The notes under the pieces are model-generated. The model searched no databases and was not told the origin of the DNA. It was given only the letters and a program-made list of their open reading frames with translations. 64,000 nucleotides of DNA from assembly GCA_030067835.1 (NCBI GenBank), contig CP092441.1, positions 1,302,001 through 1,366,000 on the forward strand, read 5' to 3'. The position numbers and the translations under genes are program-made. This DNA is from Chakrabartyella piscis (GTDB lineage Bacteria; Bacillota; Clostridia; Lachnospirales; Anaerotignaceae). Below, in pieces: positions 53,059 to 63,800 of this stretch; position 1 is the first letter of the stretch; every line of letters starts with the position of its first letter.

Positions 53059-54363
53059 ATGAGTAACTTGAAAGTATATGAAGACCAAGAAAAACGTTTG
53101 AGATTCAAAAGTTTTTCAAATGACACTGCACTGGAAATTGGGATGCTACTTGTTGAAAAAGCGAAATTGAATCATGCACATGTAGCCATTGACATTACTG
53201 TGAATGGCTACCAAGTATTTCGATATGGCTTTGATGGCACCAACAATCACAATGAGATGTGGCTCAATCGTAAAATCAATACGGTCAATACAGTGCACAA
53301 AAGTTCTTTGCATGTAGGTGAAATTTTGAAGGAAACCAATGAAGATTTGCAAGAAGATTGGTATTTGGATAAAAATGATTATGCATATCTTGGCGGAGGG
53401 TTTCCAATTCATGTAATTGGTACTGGTGTCATTGGCTCCATTTGCGTTTCGGGTTCTCCTCATATGGAAGATCACCAAATCATTGTGGATGTTTTGGAAG
53501 AATATTTGGCAGAAAAAGAAGTGAACTATAGAAGTGAAATGATTGGCTTGTTTGGTTATCCTGTGGATGAAAATCCAACTGTTGTCATTATGGAAGCGGC
53601 ATTTAAGGCTTTGGGCTTGCATTATCGCTATAATACAACATTGGTGGAACCCAAAGATTTGGAAGCAGCAGTGGCAGCATTGCGTGCTTTCCATATGAAA
53701 GGAACCCATATCACAATCCCTCATAAAATTGAAGTGTTGCAATATTTGGATAAACTTTCCGATGCAGCAGAGCTTATTGGTGCAGTCAATACTGTGTATT
53801 TTGATGGCGATGTTTTGATGGGTGAAAATACAGATGGCAAAGGCTTTATCACATCACTCAAAGATGCAGAAGTGGAAATCAAAGGTAAAAAAGCAATGAT
53901 TTTGGGTGCTGGTGGCGTTGCTCGTGCAATGTCTGTGGAACTTGCAATGGAAGGCATTCGTGAAATTGTGATTGCCAACATTGTGGAAGCAGAAGGCGAA
54001 AATCTTGTAAAATTGATCAATGATAGAACAGATGCAAAAGCAGAATTCATTTTCTGGGACAAAGCATTGGATATTCCAGAAGATGTGGATATTTTGATCA
54101 ATGGTACTTCTGTTGGTTTGTATCCAGACCCTAACATTCCAAACATCAACTATGACTCTTTGAGATTGGATATGGTGGTTTGTGATGTAATTCCAAATCC
54201 TTTACGTACCAAATTTGTGGAAAAAGTGAGCGGTATGGGCATCAAAGCACTTGATGGTTTCTCCATGCTAGTAAACCAAGGGGCAATTAGTTTCAAATTG
54301 TGGACTGGAGTAGATGCGCCTATTGAAATTATGAGAGAAGCACTGAAGAAAAGTTCAAATTAA
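53059..54363 (+). CDS. UPF0303 (HbpS-like) domain fused to a shikimate dehydrogenase-like domain
   Basis: Residues ~1-155 match the UPF0303/HbpS-like heme-degrading-domain family (ALEIGMLLVEKAKLNHAHVA, WLNRKINTV, YLGGGFPIHVIGTGVIGS then ICVSGSPHMEDH). Residues ~160-434 match shikimate dehydrogenase: THITIPHK with the catalytic Lys, GAVNTVYFDGD, GENTDGKGF with the catalytic Asp, the LGAGGVARAMSVELA NADP-binding loop, and NGTSVGLYP. The usual SxSP substrate serines near the start of AroE are replaced (GYPVDENPTV), so shikimate may not be the substrate. It is the last gene of the ribose operon, 30 bases after rbsB, with a terminator just behind. Confidence 0.8.
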   Translation: MSNLKVYEDQEKRLRFKSFSNDTALEIGMLLVEKAKLNHAHVAIDITVNGYQVFRYGFDGTNNHNEMWLNRKINTVNTVHKSSLHVGEILKETNEDLQEDWYLDKNDYAYLGGGFPIHVIGTGVIGSICVSGSPHMEDHQIIVDVLEEYLAEKEVNYRSEMIGLFGYPVDENPTVVIMEAAFKALGLHYRYNTTLVEPKDLEAAVAALRAFHMKGTHITIPHKIEVLQYLDKLSDAAELIGAVNTVYFDGDVLMGENTDGKGFITSLKDAEVEIKGKKAMILGAGGVARAMSVELAMEGIREIVIANIVEAEGENLVKLINDRTDAKAEFIFWDKALDIPEDVDILINGTSVGLYPDPNIPNINYDSLRLDMVVCDVIPNPLRTKFVEKVSGMGIKALDGFSMLVNQGAISFKLWTGVDAPIEIMREALKKSSN

Positions 54364-54379
54364 ATCATAAATAAAGGAG

Positions 54380-54415
54380 ACTCGATATCTGTTTTGAATG
54401 GATATCGAGTTTTTT
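54380..54415 (+). terminator. Terminator of the ribose operon
   Basis: A perfect 10-bp stem ACTCGATATC/GATATCGAGT (54380-54389, 54401-54410) runs into six T residues. Confidence 0.85.
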
Positions 54416-54636
54416 GTTTGTGATACAAGCAAAGGGTGAAATTGAAAAATCAATCCCACCCTAACATTTGATGAAGAGCCGATACTTTAGACCAGTTATG
54501 AGATTTTGCAAATTTTGAAAATACTCCAATAAACGCTTATTTTATCATAGAAGACCTATAGTTTCATTATTTACAAAGAGATTTTCACAATCTTGATGAT
54601 TTGACTTTTGTTGTAATATGTTGCCACTATAGCAGT

Positions 54637-55440
54637 CTATTTGCAGCACAGAATTTCACGGGCATGAACATATTTTTGTTTGCTTACAGGTAGTTCCATA
54701 TCATTTTGTAATACCACTTTATACCGTTGGATGGATTTGACATATAAGGTGTTTACAAGATAACTTTTATGAATACGGTAAAATTGAGGTGGCAATTTAT
54801 CCTCTTGAGCGGAGAGCAAACCAGAAATTTTCAGAGAACCTTCTTTTGTATAAAGGATTGCATTTTTCAAACTTGCTTCTATATAAAGTATTTCATCTGC
54901 AAAAAAATAATGATATATACCAGAGATATCTCGAAAAACAATTTTTTTAGAATCGGTTGAGGTTGCATCCACTGCCATCAAATATTGAAAGAAATTAAAA
55001 TCAGGAGAAATTTCCACAGGGGCAATATCAACAGAAAGAGGGATATCCTGTGCATTGGATCCATGGATGTGTACCAATTGTGTAAGAGTGCCACGATGTT
55101 TCCACACAAGGGTGAAGCGTGTATGTGTTTGCATAATTTTATCTTTTTCTGTGTGGGCAATGAGTTTGCAAGTTCCGCATACCACGGTTGTATATGAATT
55201 GCTTGAAACCACAGAAAAGGATTCTTCAAGCATGGTAAATGGTTCTGCTCGTAGTTCAGATTGTATGATATTTAAAAATTGCTCTTTTGTTGTAGTGTAT
55301 TGAAAATCAAAGGCTCCAATCCACAAAAAATCATCAGCCAATAGATGTATTAGATGATTAATATTTCGACCATAAAAACCATGTAATACATCTTGGCTCA
55401 ATTGTATAATATTTCGTTGATCTTCATTTTTTCTGCTCAT
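54637..55440 (-). CDS. LytTR-family regulator with an N-terminal NTF2/SnoaL-like domain
   Basis: The 267-residue protein has an N-terminal ~130-residue domain with an NTF2/SnoaL-like pattern (LLADDFLWIGAFDFQYTTTK, HTRFTLVWKHRGTLTQLVHI). A C-terminal LytTR DNA-binding domain follows (ILYIEASLKNAILYTKEGSL, FYRIHKSYLVNTLYVKSIQR). It has no receiver domain, so it is not a classical response regulator; the NTF2-like pocket may bind a small molecule. The start at 55440 follows AAAGGATT. It is divergent from the M30-like protease and a likely regulator of it and the giant protein. Confidence 0.75.
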   Translation of the reverse strand: MSRKNEDQRNIIQLSQDVLHGFYGRNINHLIHLLADDFLWIGAFDFQYTTTKEQFLNIIQSELRAEPFTMLEESFSVVSSNSYTTVVCGTCKLIAHTEKDKIMQTHTRFTLVWKHRGTLTQLVHIHGSNAQDIPLSVDIAPVEISPDFNFFQYLMAVDATSTDSKKIVFRDISGIYHYFFADEILYIEASLKNAILYTKEGSLKISGLLSAQEDKLPPQFYRIHKSYLVNTLYVKSIQRYKVVLQNDMELPVSKQKYVHAREILCCK

Positions 55441-55539
55441 AAGAATCCTTTCTGCAAACAAAACAACACCCAATATATATGAAAATTGTAACGCCAAAAA
55501 ACAGATAATGCCATATAATTACCATTAATTCTGAATCTA

Positions 55540-55568
55540 TTGACAAAAAATACCACCTATACTATCAT
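55540..55568 (+). promoter_or_regulatory. Promoter candidate for the protease gene
   Basis: A perfect TTGACA (55540-55545) and TATCAT (55563-55568) are 17 bases apart, about 210 bases before the ATG. The rest of 55441-55779 holds no gene. Confidence 0.45.
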
Positions 55569-55779
55569 CATAATATACCACATAAAGAAAGTAGTAGCAA
55601 GGGTTTGAGCATAGAATACCTTGTAGATTTTTAATTGAAAAGAGAAGGTAAAAGTAGGGTTATACTTGGAAAATACAAAGAGCATTTGTGACAATAAAAT
55701 TTGTTGTTTTGTATAATTTTCCATTTATTGCTACAAGTATATGTTTACATGTCAATGTGTTTGAAATAGGAGGAGATTT

Positions 55780-57741
55780 ATGAAGATAGGATTGCAAAAA
55801 ACAGCAGCTGTAGTATTGAGTTTTTGTTTGACTTCCCAATGTATGATGGCAACTGGTTTTGCCATAGAACAACTTCCAGCTGCCAACGGATTGGTGGCTG
55901 TCAATACCAGCTTTGATTCCCTTGCTTATTGGGATGACGGTAGTTATGATGCCAGTGGTGAATCAACAGGTATCATCCCTGTTACTGGAACTAGTATCCA
56001 AGCGAATCTCATGGAATCAGATGATACAACAGAACAAATTATGGGTTATGATGCATATGGACGTGGCATCATTTCTGTCAATACGCCTTTGGTGGAGGAA
56101 TGGGATGAAGCTGTGCTTATGGAGACCATTGGTACCATTGAACTTGGTACTACATACTCATTTAGCGTGGCATATTCGTATTATAGTGATCAGTATGTTG
56201 AGTTTGAGGTGATTGCAGTAGGAGATTATTCTAACATTTGGGTACCCAAAACAGAAATGTCTGATTTTCGTTTGACTACAGAGGAAGCTGAAAAACTGGC
56301 AGAAGAATATGATGAAGTCATTTATCCAGCGTTGGTGAAATATTTTGGCGGATTTGAAAATGCAGACAAAGATAAAGATGGAAAGGTCAATATTCTTTGT
56401 TATGATATTGATGGTGATGGTGAAAATACGTATGGTTCTTATACAGGGGGATACTTTGATTCAGGTGAGTTGCTCAAAGGATTGGATATTCTCCATGTAG
56501 ATTCAGCACAAGGAATGCATGATGCCTATGGGGAATATGTGGGTGTATCCCAGACGTATTCCACTGTAGCCCATGAATTACAGCATATGATTGCATATAG
56601 TGTGTATATGGTAAAGGATTCCTATCAGCCAACATTTTTGAATGAGGCATTTTCTATGGCAGCAGAGCATTTGATTTATGGAGTACAGGACAGTCGTATC
56701 GACTACTACAATGGATCTAGTGCGATTGCGGTAGGCAGTGTGTCCCTTGCATATTGGGGTGATTCTTTGGATGATTATGCGCTGTCTTATCTATTTGGAC
56801 AATATCTACGGACACAATATGCGCAACAAGATGGTGTGACAAATGGAGATGCTATATATAAAGATTTGTATGAAATTTTATTGTCAGAAAAATATTTTTA
56901 TAAAGATGTATTGATTCCTTTGACAGAACTGGTGGGGGCTGATTCTACAGAAGAATTATTCTTGAATTTTTATGCTGCGTTGGCAGAAAAAGGTGCAACT
57001 GGAGTATATGGATTTAATGGAGAAAATTGGGCAGAAGATATTTACCCTCAATATTTGAATGTAGAAGGACCTATGTCCTTGAAAGAAGGGTGTGCAGTCT
57101 ATTTTGGTGCTTATGATGCTTTCACACCATCAGAACAAGGGGAACACATCCAGTTCAAAGCATTGGATGTGATTGCTGGTTCAGCGGATATTCCTGTTGT
57201 AAAAATTGATTGCCAAAGCCAAGTGGTAGAGAATGACACGATAACTGTGAAAAGGGGAGATACTGTCATCTTAGAAGTGGTTGAAATGGCTGGTTATAAA
57301 GGCTCACTTTTCTACAATTGGATAGGTGGAGAAACGGTGAATTACTACACATCTCTTGAGGATTTGAATCATAGAAGTGAAACCTATACAGTGGATACCA
57401 GTGAAGCGGGGCAGTGGATGTTTGCTTGCTATGTAGGGTATGGTACTTATGGTTGGATCACAACAATGACACCTATGTTAACAGTTGTCATTGAAGATGC
57501 ACCCAATGTAAATGCAGAAATTGCAAGTACTACAGCAACCACCACAAAGGTAACTTTAGGACGAGGAGGTTATGATGGATATGCACTTTGTGCCATTTAT
57601 GATGAGGATGGGAAGTGCTTGGATGTAGCTATGGTAGAAAGTGAGGACAATCAAACATGGCAGACCGACACAGTTACTCTGAATGGGGTTGGGGAAGTTC
57701 GTGCTTTTGCAACAAACGAAGCGTATGGTGCACTGTTTTAA
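55780..57741 (+). CDS. Secreted zinc metalloprotease, M30 (hyicolysin)-like
   Basis: The 653-residue protein has a signal peptide (cleavage near ATGFA). A helical region is followed by a calcium-loop-like DKDKDGKVNILCYDIDGDGE, then the zinc site VAHELQHMIAYS with FLNEAFSMAAEHL downstream, where the Glu is the likely third ligand. This is the HExxH...E layout of M30/gluzincin peptidases. The C-terminal ~200 residues are beta-rich Ig-like domains. AGGAGG precedes the start. It precedes a giant secreted protein on the same strand, with a ~100-base gap. Confidence 0.75.
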   Translation: MKIGLQKTAAVVLSFCLTSQCMMATGFAIEQLPAANGLVAVNTSFDSLAYWDDGSYDASGESTGIIPVTGTSIQANLMESDDTTEQIMGYDAYGRGIISVNTPLVEEWDEAVLMETIGTIELGTTYSFSVAYSYYSDQYVEFEVIAVGDYSNIWVPKTEMSDFRLTTEEAEKLAEEYDEVIYPALVKYFGGFENADKDKDGKVNILCYDIDGDGENTYGSYTGGYFDSGELLKGLDILHVDSAQGMHDAYGEYVGVSQTYSTVAHELQHMIAYSVYMVKDSYQPTFLNEAFSMAAEHLIYGVQDSRIDYYNGSSAIAVGSVSLAYWGDSLDDYALSYLFGQYLRTQYAQQDGVTNGDAIYKDLYEILLSEKYFYKDVLIPLTELVGADSTEELFLNFYAALAEKGATGVYGFNGENWAEDIYPQYLNVEGPMSLKEGCAVYFGAYDAFTPSEQGEHIQFKALDVIAGSADIPVVKIDCQSQVVENDTITVKRGDTVILEVVEMAGYKGSLFYNWIGGETVNYYTSLEDLNHRSETYTVDTSEAGQWMFACYVGYGTYGWITTMTPMLTVVIEDAPNVNAEIASTTATTTKVTLGRGGYDGYALCAIYDEDGKCLDVAMVESEDNQTWQTDTVTLNGVGEVRAFATNEAYGALF

Positions 57742-57844
57742 AGAGTAATTGAAAAGAGTTGCCTAAAAATGAGGATTTATAGAATCATGTAGCAAAAGAG
57801 AAGATACATTTGAAAAACAATCTTGGAAAGGGCGTGTGAAAAGA

Positions 57845-60800
57845 ATGAGAGCAAAAAAATTCATATCTATTGTATTGGCGATGACAATGGCTTCGCAAAT
57901 GGTGGTCAGAGCGGATGAGCTTTACAATGTAGTGGAAGTGCAACAGGAAATAGGGGTACAAGAAGTAGAAATAGACGTGGTAGAAACAACACAAGAAGAA
58001 CAAACAGCAGAAATGCAATGGACGTATGATGATTTCATTTGGGGGGATGGTTATGAATTTGATACCAGCACAGGAATCATCTACCCTTATGGAGATGGTG
58101 AAGTTACCATACCTGCCACAGTAGAAGGGTATACTGTCACAGGCGTTGAAGACTTTTGGAGTGCATCCACTTTGATTGTGCCAGAAACCGTTTCTTATAT
58201 CAATCCTTATGATTGCTATAAGCTTGAAAACTACATTGTAGATGCAAATAATCCATATTTTACCAGTATAGATGGTATTTTGTATAATAAGGATTGTACA
58301 GAATTGATTCATTATCCTTGGAGAAATGACATAGAGGATTTTGTAATTCCAGATAGCGTTGTTACAGCTACCATTGACAGTCGTTATATGATAACAATGA
58401 CAATTCCAGCTTCTGTGGAGGAGCTGTATCTATCCAGCTTGTATTATTTGGAAACCTTTATCCTAAGTCCAGACAATACATATTTTAAAATTCAGGATGG
58501 TAATTTATTCAATAGCAATGGCGATGTTTTAATCAAAATAATTAGTCCAGATGCATTTGTGGAAATTCCAGAGGGTGTAGAAGTGATTTCGCCAGGTGCA
58601 ATAGATGAAGGTTGGGAAATCAGTCTGCCTTCTACTTTGTTATATGTGGAAGATATTTACAATTTATTCACACACAATACACAGATGCTTTATGTCAGTG
58701 AGGATAACCCTTATTATACTGCTGTGGATGGTGTATTGTTCAACAAAGATATGACCACTTTGATGGTGTATCCATCTGCAAGGGAAGGTTCCACTTATAC
58801 AGTGCCAGAAAGTGTCACTTCCATTGGTTCCTATGCTTTTTCAGAGTGCGAAAATTTGTCAGCAATCTGCTTTTTGAGCAATGCACCGCAATTGCAAGAG
58901 GATTGCTTTGGGGATGATATGCCTACAACATTGAAATTGTATTATGAAGATGGTGCAACTGGATATGACCAAAATGAATGGGTCAAATATGCGTCCCATT
59001 TGAGAATCAACACAGGTGTCATCAAAGCGGAATATTGGTCAGAAGTCAAAGCAAGTGCCTTTGCAGGTGGTACAGGCTCCGAAACAGATCCATATATCAT
59101 TTCCACACCAGAGGAGTTTGCTAGAATTACAGTTGACCCAGAGGGTGGCAATTACTATGAAATTGTGGCAGATATTGATTTGGCAGAGTATAAATGGGAA
59201 ACCATTTGGTGGTTTATAGGTCACATAAAAGGCAATGGACATACCATTTCCAATGTGGATGTATATGGCATAGGTGAAGATGAATGTGGTATTTTTGGAG
59301 GCATTTATAAGTCCACTATTTCAGGTGTTAGGATTCAGGATGTTTCCTTGACTCCGAATTTCAATGGAGATGGAATATGTTATTTTGGTGGTCTTGTTGG
59401 TTTTACGCAAAATAGTACCATTGAGGATTGCCATGCTGATTTTGATGAAACATTTGACATTGATGTTGAGTCTTATGAGATAGGTGGTATCACAGGAGAA
59501 CTTATGAGTGATAGCATAATTTCAAATTGTACATTTTCAGGGAATTTGACTGTTATGCAAGACACAGAAAAAGCTACATATTTGGGAGGAATCACTGGGA
59601 ATGCTAATGGAGAAATCAGGAATTGTACGGTTGTAGGGAATATTACAGGAGAAACACATACAGGAGGAATTGTAGGAGGCGCAGATGGAATCATATCCGA
59701 TTGTCGATTTGAAGGAACAGTCACAGGAGAAGGATATGTAGGGGGAATCGCAGGAGATGCAAGTAATAGCACTTATAATTGTGAGTCCAATGGAGATATA
59801 ATAGGTACAACATGTGTAGGAGGAATAGTAGGGAATGCAGGGTATGCAGATGCGGCTATCACCAATTGTCGATTTGGTGGAACAGTCACAGGAGAAACAT
59901 ATGTAGGAGGAATCGCAGGAGGTGGTAGAGAAATTATCAATTGTGAATCCAGTGGAAGTGTAACAGGTAATGACGATGTAGGAGGAATCGCAGGGGATGG
60001 AGATGATATCTTCAATTGTAAATCCAATGGAACAGTCGCAGGAGAAACATATGTAGGAGGAATTGCAGGAAACGTAGATGGAATCATATCCAATTGTCAA
60101 TTTGATGAAACAGTCACAGGAGAAAAATATGTAGGTGGCATTGCTGGACACGCAATTGAAGATGCAACCTTTACTAACTGCATATCCGATGCCACAGTCA
60201 CAGGCAAATACCATGTGGGTGGCATTCTTGGGTATACGCTCAATTCGTCGGCTACCATCTCCAATTGCACCTCCAGCGCTACAGTCACGGGAGAAACATC
60301 CATAGGCGGCATCGTTGGATATATGTGGAGTTCGTCTGCCGCATACAATTGCACATCTAGTGCTAAAGTCACAGGCAAACGCTATGTGGGTGGCATCGCT
60401 GGATTGACACAGTATATTTCCAATTGCACGTCCAGTGCCACGGTCACAGGGGAGACGAATGTAGGTGGTATTGCTGGACATAGTGGTATTACTTCCGGGT
60501 GTACCTTTAGTGCCACAGTCACTGGGACGAGTTATGTAGGTGGTATCATTGGAATTGGAGGTACCATTTCTTATTGTATTTGCACAGGTGAAATAATTGT
60601 CATAAATGATGAAGAATACCAAGATGTATTATTCTTCAGAGACTACGTAAATACTTACCGAGATTCCTACGTCTGCTCTCTAACAAATTGGAACTCTTAT
60701 TATAGGGCACAGCTAGAAAATGGTTATTGCTATGATTACGTCTATTTTTATGCAGGCGGCATTGGCGGCTATGTATCAGGTGATATTGAATTCTGCTATT

Positions 60801-63800
60801 TTTCAGGAACGATTACATCCCCTATTGGTAGCCCCACCTATGACTATCCTGAAACTAATGGTGCATTTGACCGATATTTAAAGGTGCCCGTCACCTGTGT
60901 CTGTAAAGTATCCTATATCGATGCTGGAGAGACCGAGTATATGTATAAAACCGTCTCCACAAGTGATTATGCTAGAGTATATATGGGACGTATTGCTGGC
61001 TATACAGTTATGACGCCCGATATAACCTCGCCAACGACTCCAGAGAATGGTAAAACAGCCCAAGTAACCATCACTGTGAAAGATCCAAGTGGCAATCCTG
61101 TATTAGGAGCAACTGTATCTGTGGATTCCCAAGAAGCGGATACCGATGTAGATGGCATTGCCACCATTTATGATGTGGAATATGGCAACTACAACCTATA
61201 TGTCAGCCATGATACATATGCAGACGATAGTTGGTATGTGAATATTGGCAGCGAAACATATGAAAAAACAGTGCAATTGGGCAACATCATACAAAGTGCT
61301 CGCATCACTGGCGGAAGTATAACCTATAGAGATGTGCTTGGAGATGTGGAATTGACCATAGATGCAGGAGATACCAACACCTATACACTCAGTACAATCA
61401 TCAATTGGGAAAGTGGCAGTGGCACAGCATACTTGGTGGGGTCCAAAGGAACCAAAAAGGAAATCACAAACAATTCATTGGAAATTGTACTAGGGGAAAC
61501 GGTCAGAGAAGGGGAAACGCTATCCATTTTGGCTGTGGACAGCAATGGAAGTACAGTGGAAGAACCATTGTCCATCAAAATAACGGATTTGTTGGAAGAA
61601 TTGAAAGAAGGAATCGAAACTGCTTCTTTGCCAACGGTTACAGGCCCTAGTATTGATTTGGATTTCTTTAACGGTGCTTCCTTAGAGTTTAATACAAAAG
61701 AATTGGGCGAAATTAAAATTTATATCGAAAATAGCAAAGTATATGTTGAAATTGCATCAGAAGTGGAATCTAAGGTGCTTCAAAAAGAAGTGATCATTGG
61801 TGTTGATGGCAAAATGACCATTCCATTGACCACCTTGGAAAATGGCACTGCCTATTCATTGGAACTACATCTTTCCATGGAGGACATAGAGGTGTTTGAA
61901 GGCTATAAAAACATGGTGATTGGAACAGTACCAACGGTGATCCAATTGGGGATTTCAGCATCCCTCAAAACAGATATAGATGTTTCTGCAACGAAAGCTG
62001 ATTTTTCAGATGCAGTATTCACTGCCAGTATGCCAATTCAAGGGGTATTGAAAATTTCCTTTGGTGTGGGATTCAAAGTCATTAGTGCAGGTCTTTTTGG
62101 CATTGGTACCTATGATGGATTGTTGAATTTGGCACCAGATTTGAGTTTGGAATCTACCGTAACTGGTGAATTTGGTATTTATGGTGAATTGGGTACGTTT
62201 AGAGGAGAAGCCATTCTCATTACCCTTGTTTATCCAGATGGAGTGCGTACATATTCCTTGCAAAATGGTCAATTGCTAGAAGTGGATGGAACAGATCAAA
62301 AATACACTTTAATTGGTAGAGAGTATCTGTCAAAACCTTCTGTTGCAACGCTACAAAATGTGAGCAATATATCCTATATTTTGTCCAATGCTTTTTCTGG
62401 ATTGTATAGTATGCCACAAGGAGATGCAATATTCTATCATATTGATGATACAACTCGTTCGACAATTAATGGTATGAATTTGACCAAAAACGGTACAGCA
62501 ATTGATGATGATGGTACCGCAGATGGTTTATTTGATGTGGATGGAAATTATGTGGTTTGGGAAGACAACCGTTCTGAATTGAGCGATACAGCAGATGTAA
62601 CCGCTTTCTTTGCAGATAAAGAAATTTCTTTCTATGATATGCAAACAGGAACAACATTGTCACTGACAGACAATGCATATATGGATATTGCACCTGTTGT
62701 TGCAGAGTATGAAGATGTTGCAGCAGTTGCTTGGATCAGCAACACAGAACAAGATATCAGTGGTGCAACAGGCAACACTTCAATTCACTATGGATTCTAT
62801 GAAAATGGCAGCATGGGAGATATACAAACCATAGGAGATTTGGGTAGTGTAGGTGCTGTTTCATTGAGCTATGGTGCAGGCGGATGTTATTTGTCCTATG
62901 ATGCAGATGGTGCAATATATACAAAAGAATTGACCAACAATGGAAGTATAAAAAATATTGCTGATGAAGGATATAGTGCTGTGGGATACACAAATGATGG
63001 CATGTCTTATGTGGCATATGCAACCACCGATGCAATTGCAATTGAAACAACAAATGGTACTATAATAGGGAATATTTCTTTGGATGGTCAAGTGTGCAAT
63101 CAAATCATTCATGTACAAAATAGCACAAAACAAGCTGTTTTGTGGACACAAATCAATGCTGAAGGATATGAAGAATTGTATTGTGCATATTATTTGGATG
63201 GTTCTTGGAGATACCCATGCTGTATTCTCAGTGGAAACTATGATGTGAAAAAATTTGCTGCACAAATGGAAGAAGATGGAACTTTGGTTGTGACATACCA
63301 AGAGTTGCAAAAAAGCGAAATTGTCAATGGTTCTGTAGTGTATGGTACCTCCAATTTGGCAAAACTCACATTGGAACCCACTTTGGATTTGGCAGTATCC
63401 AACTTGGTTGAACAAGAGCAAGCATTGGACAATATGGCAGTCTTTACAGTGGATGTGAAAAATGTTGGTCAGGATATTGTAAATGGATATACCTATTCCC
63501 TTTATGAAGGAAATCCCAATTCTGGAGGAACTTTATATTCACAAAATACACATGAAACAACCCTTTATCCTGGTGCTGAAAAAACATTAACTTGTGTATA
63601 TGCACCAACTACAACAACTGGTAACCAAGTATATGTAGTGGTTTCTCCTTCTGAAGGAACGGATGCTACATCGGAGGATAATACAGTGATTTTCGATGCA
63701 ACAGAAGGACATATTACATTTGGTTCTGTGTATTTTGAAGACAATGTGGATAGTTACCGCTTGGAAGCTGCCTATACAAATGATGGTTTGATAGACTTGG

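Noticed and set aside
59580..60560. Regular repeats suggesting a CRISPR array
   Set aside because: Units are coding, variable in length and keep one reading frame; there are no constant repeats with unique spacers and no cas genes.
59537..60622. 361-codon minus-strand frame with regular Cys/Ser repeats
   Set aside because: Its repeats are only the complement of the GLUG repeats in the giant secreted protein.
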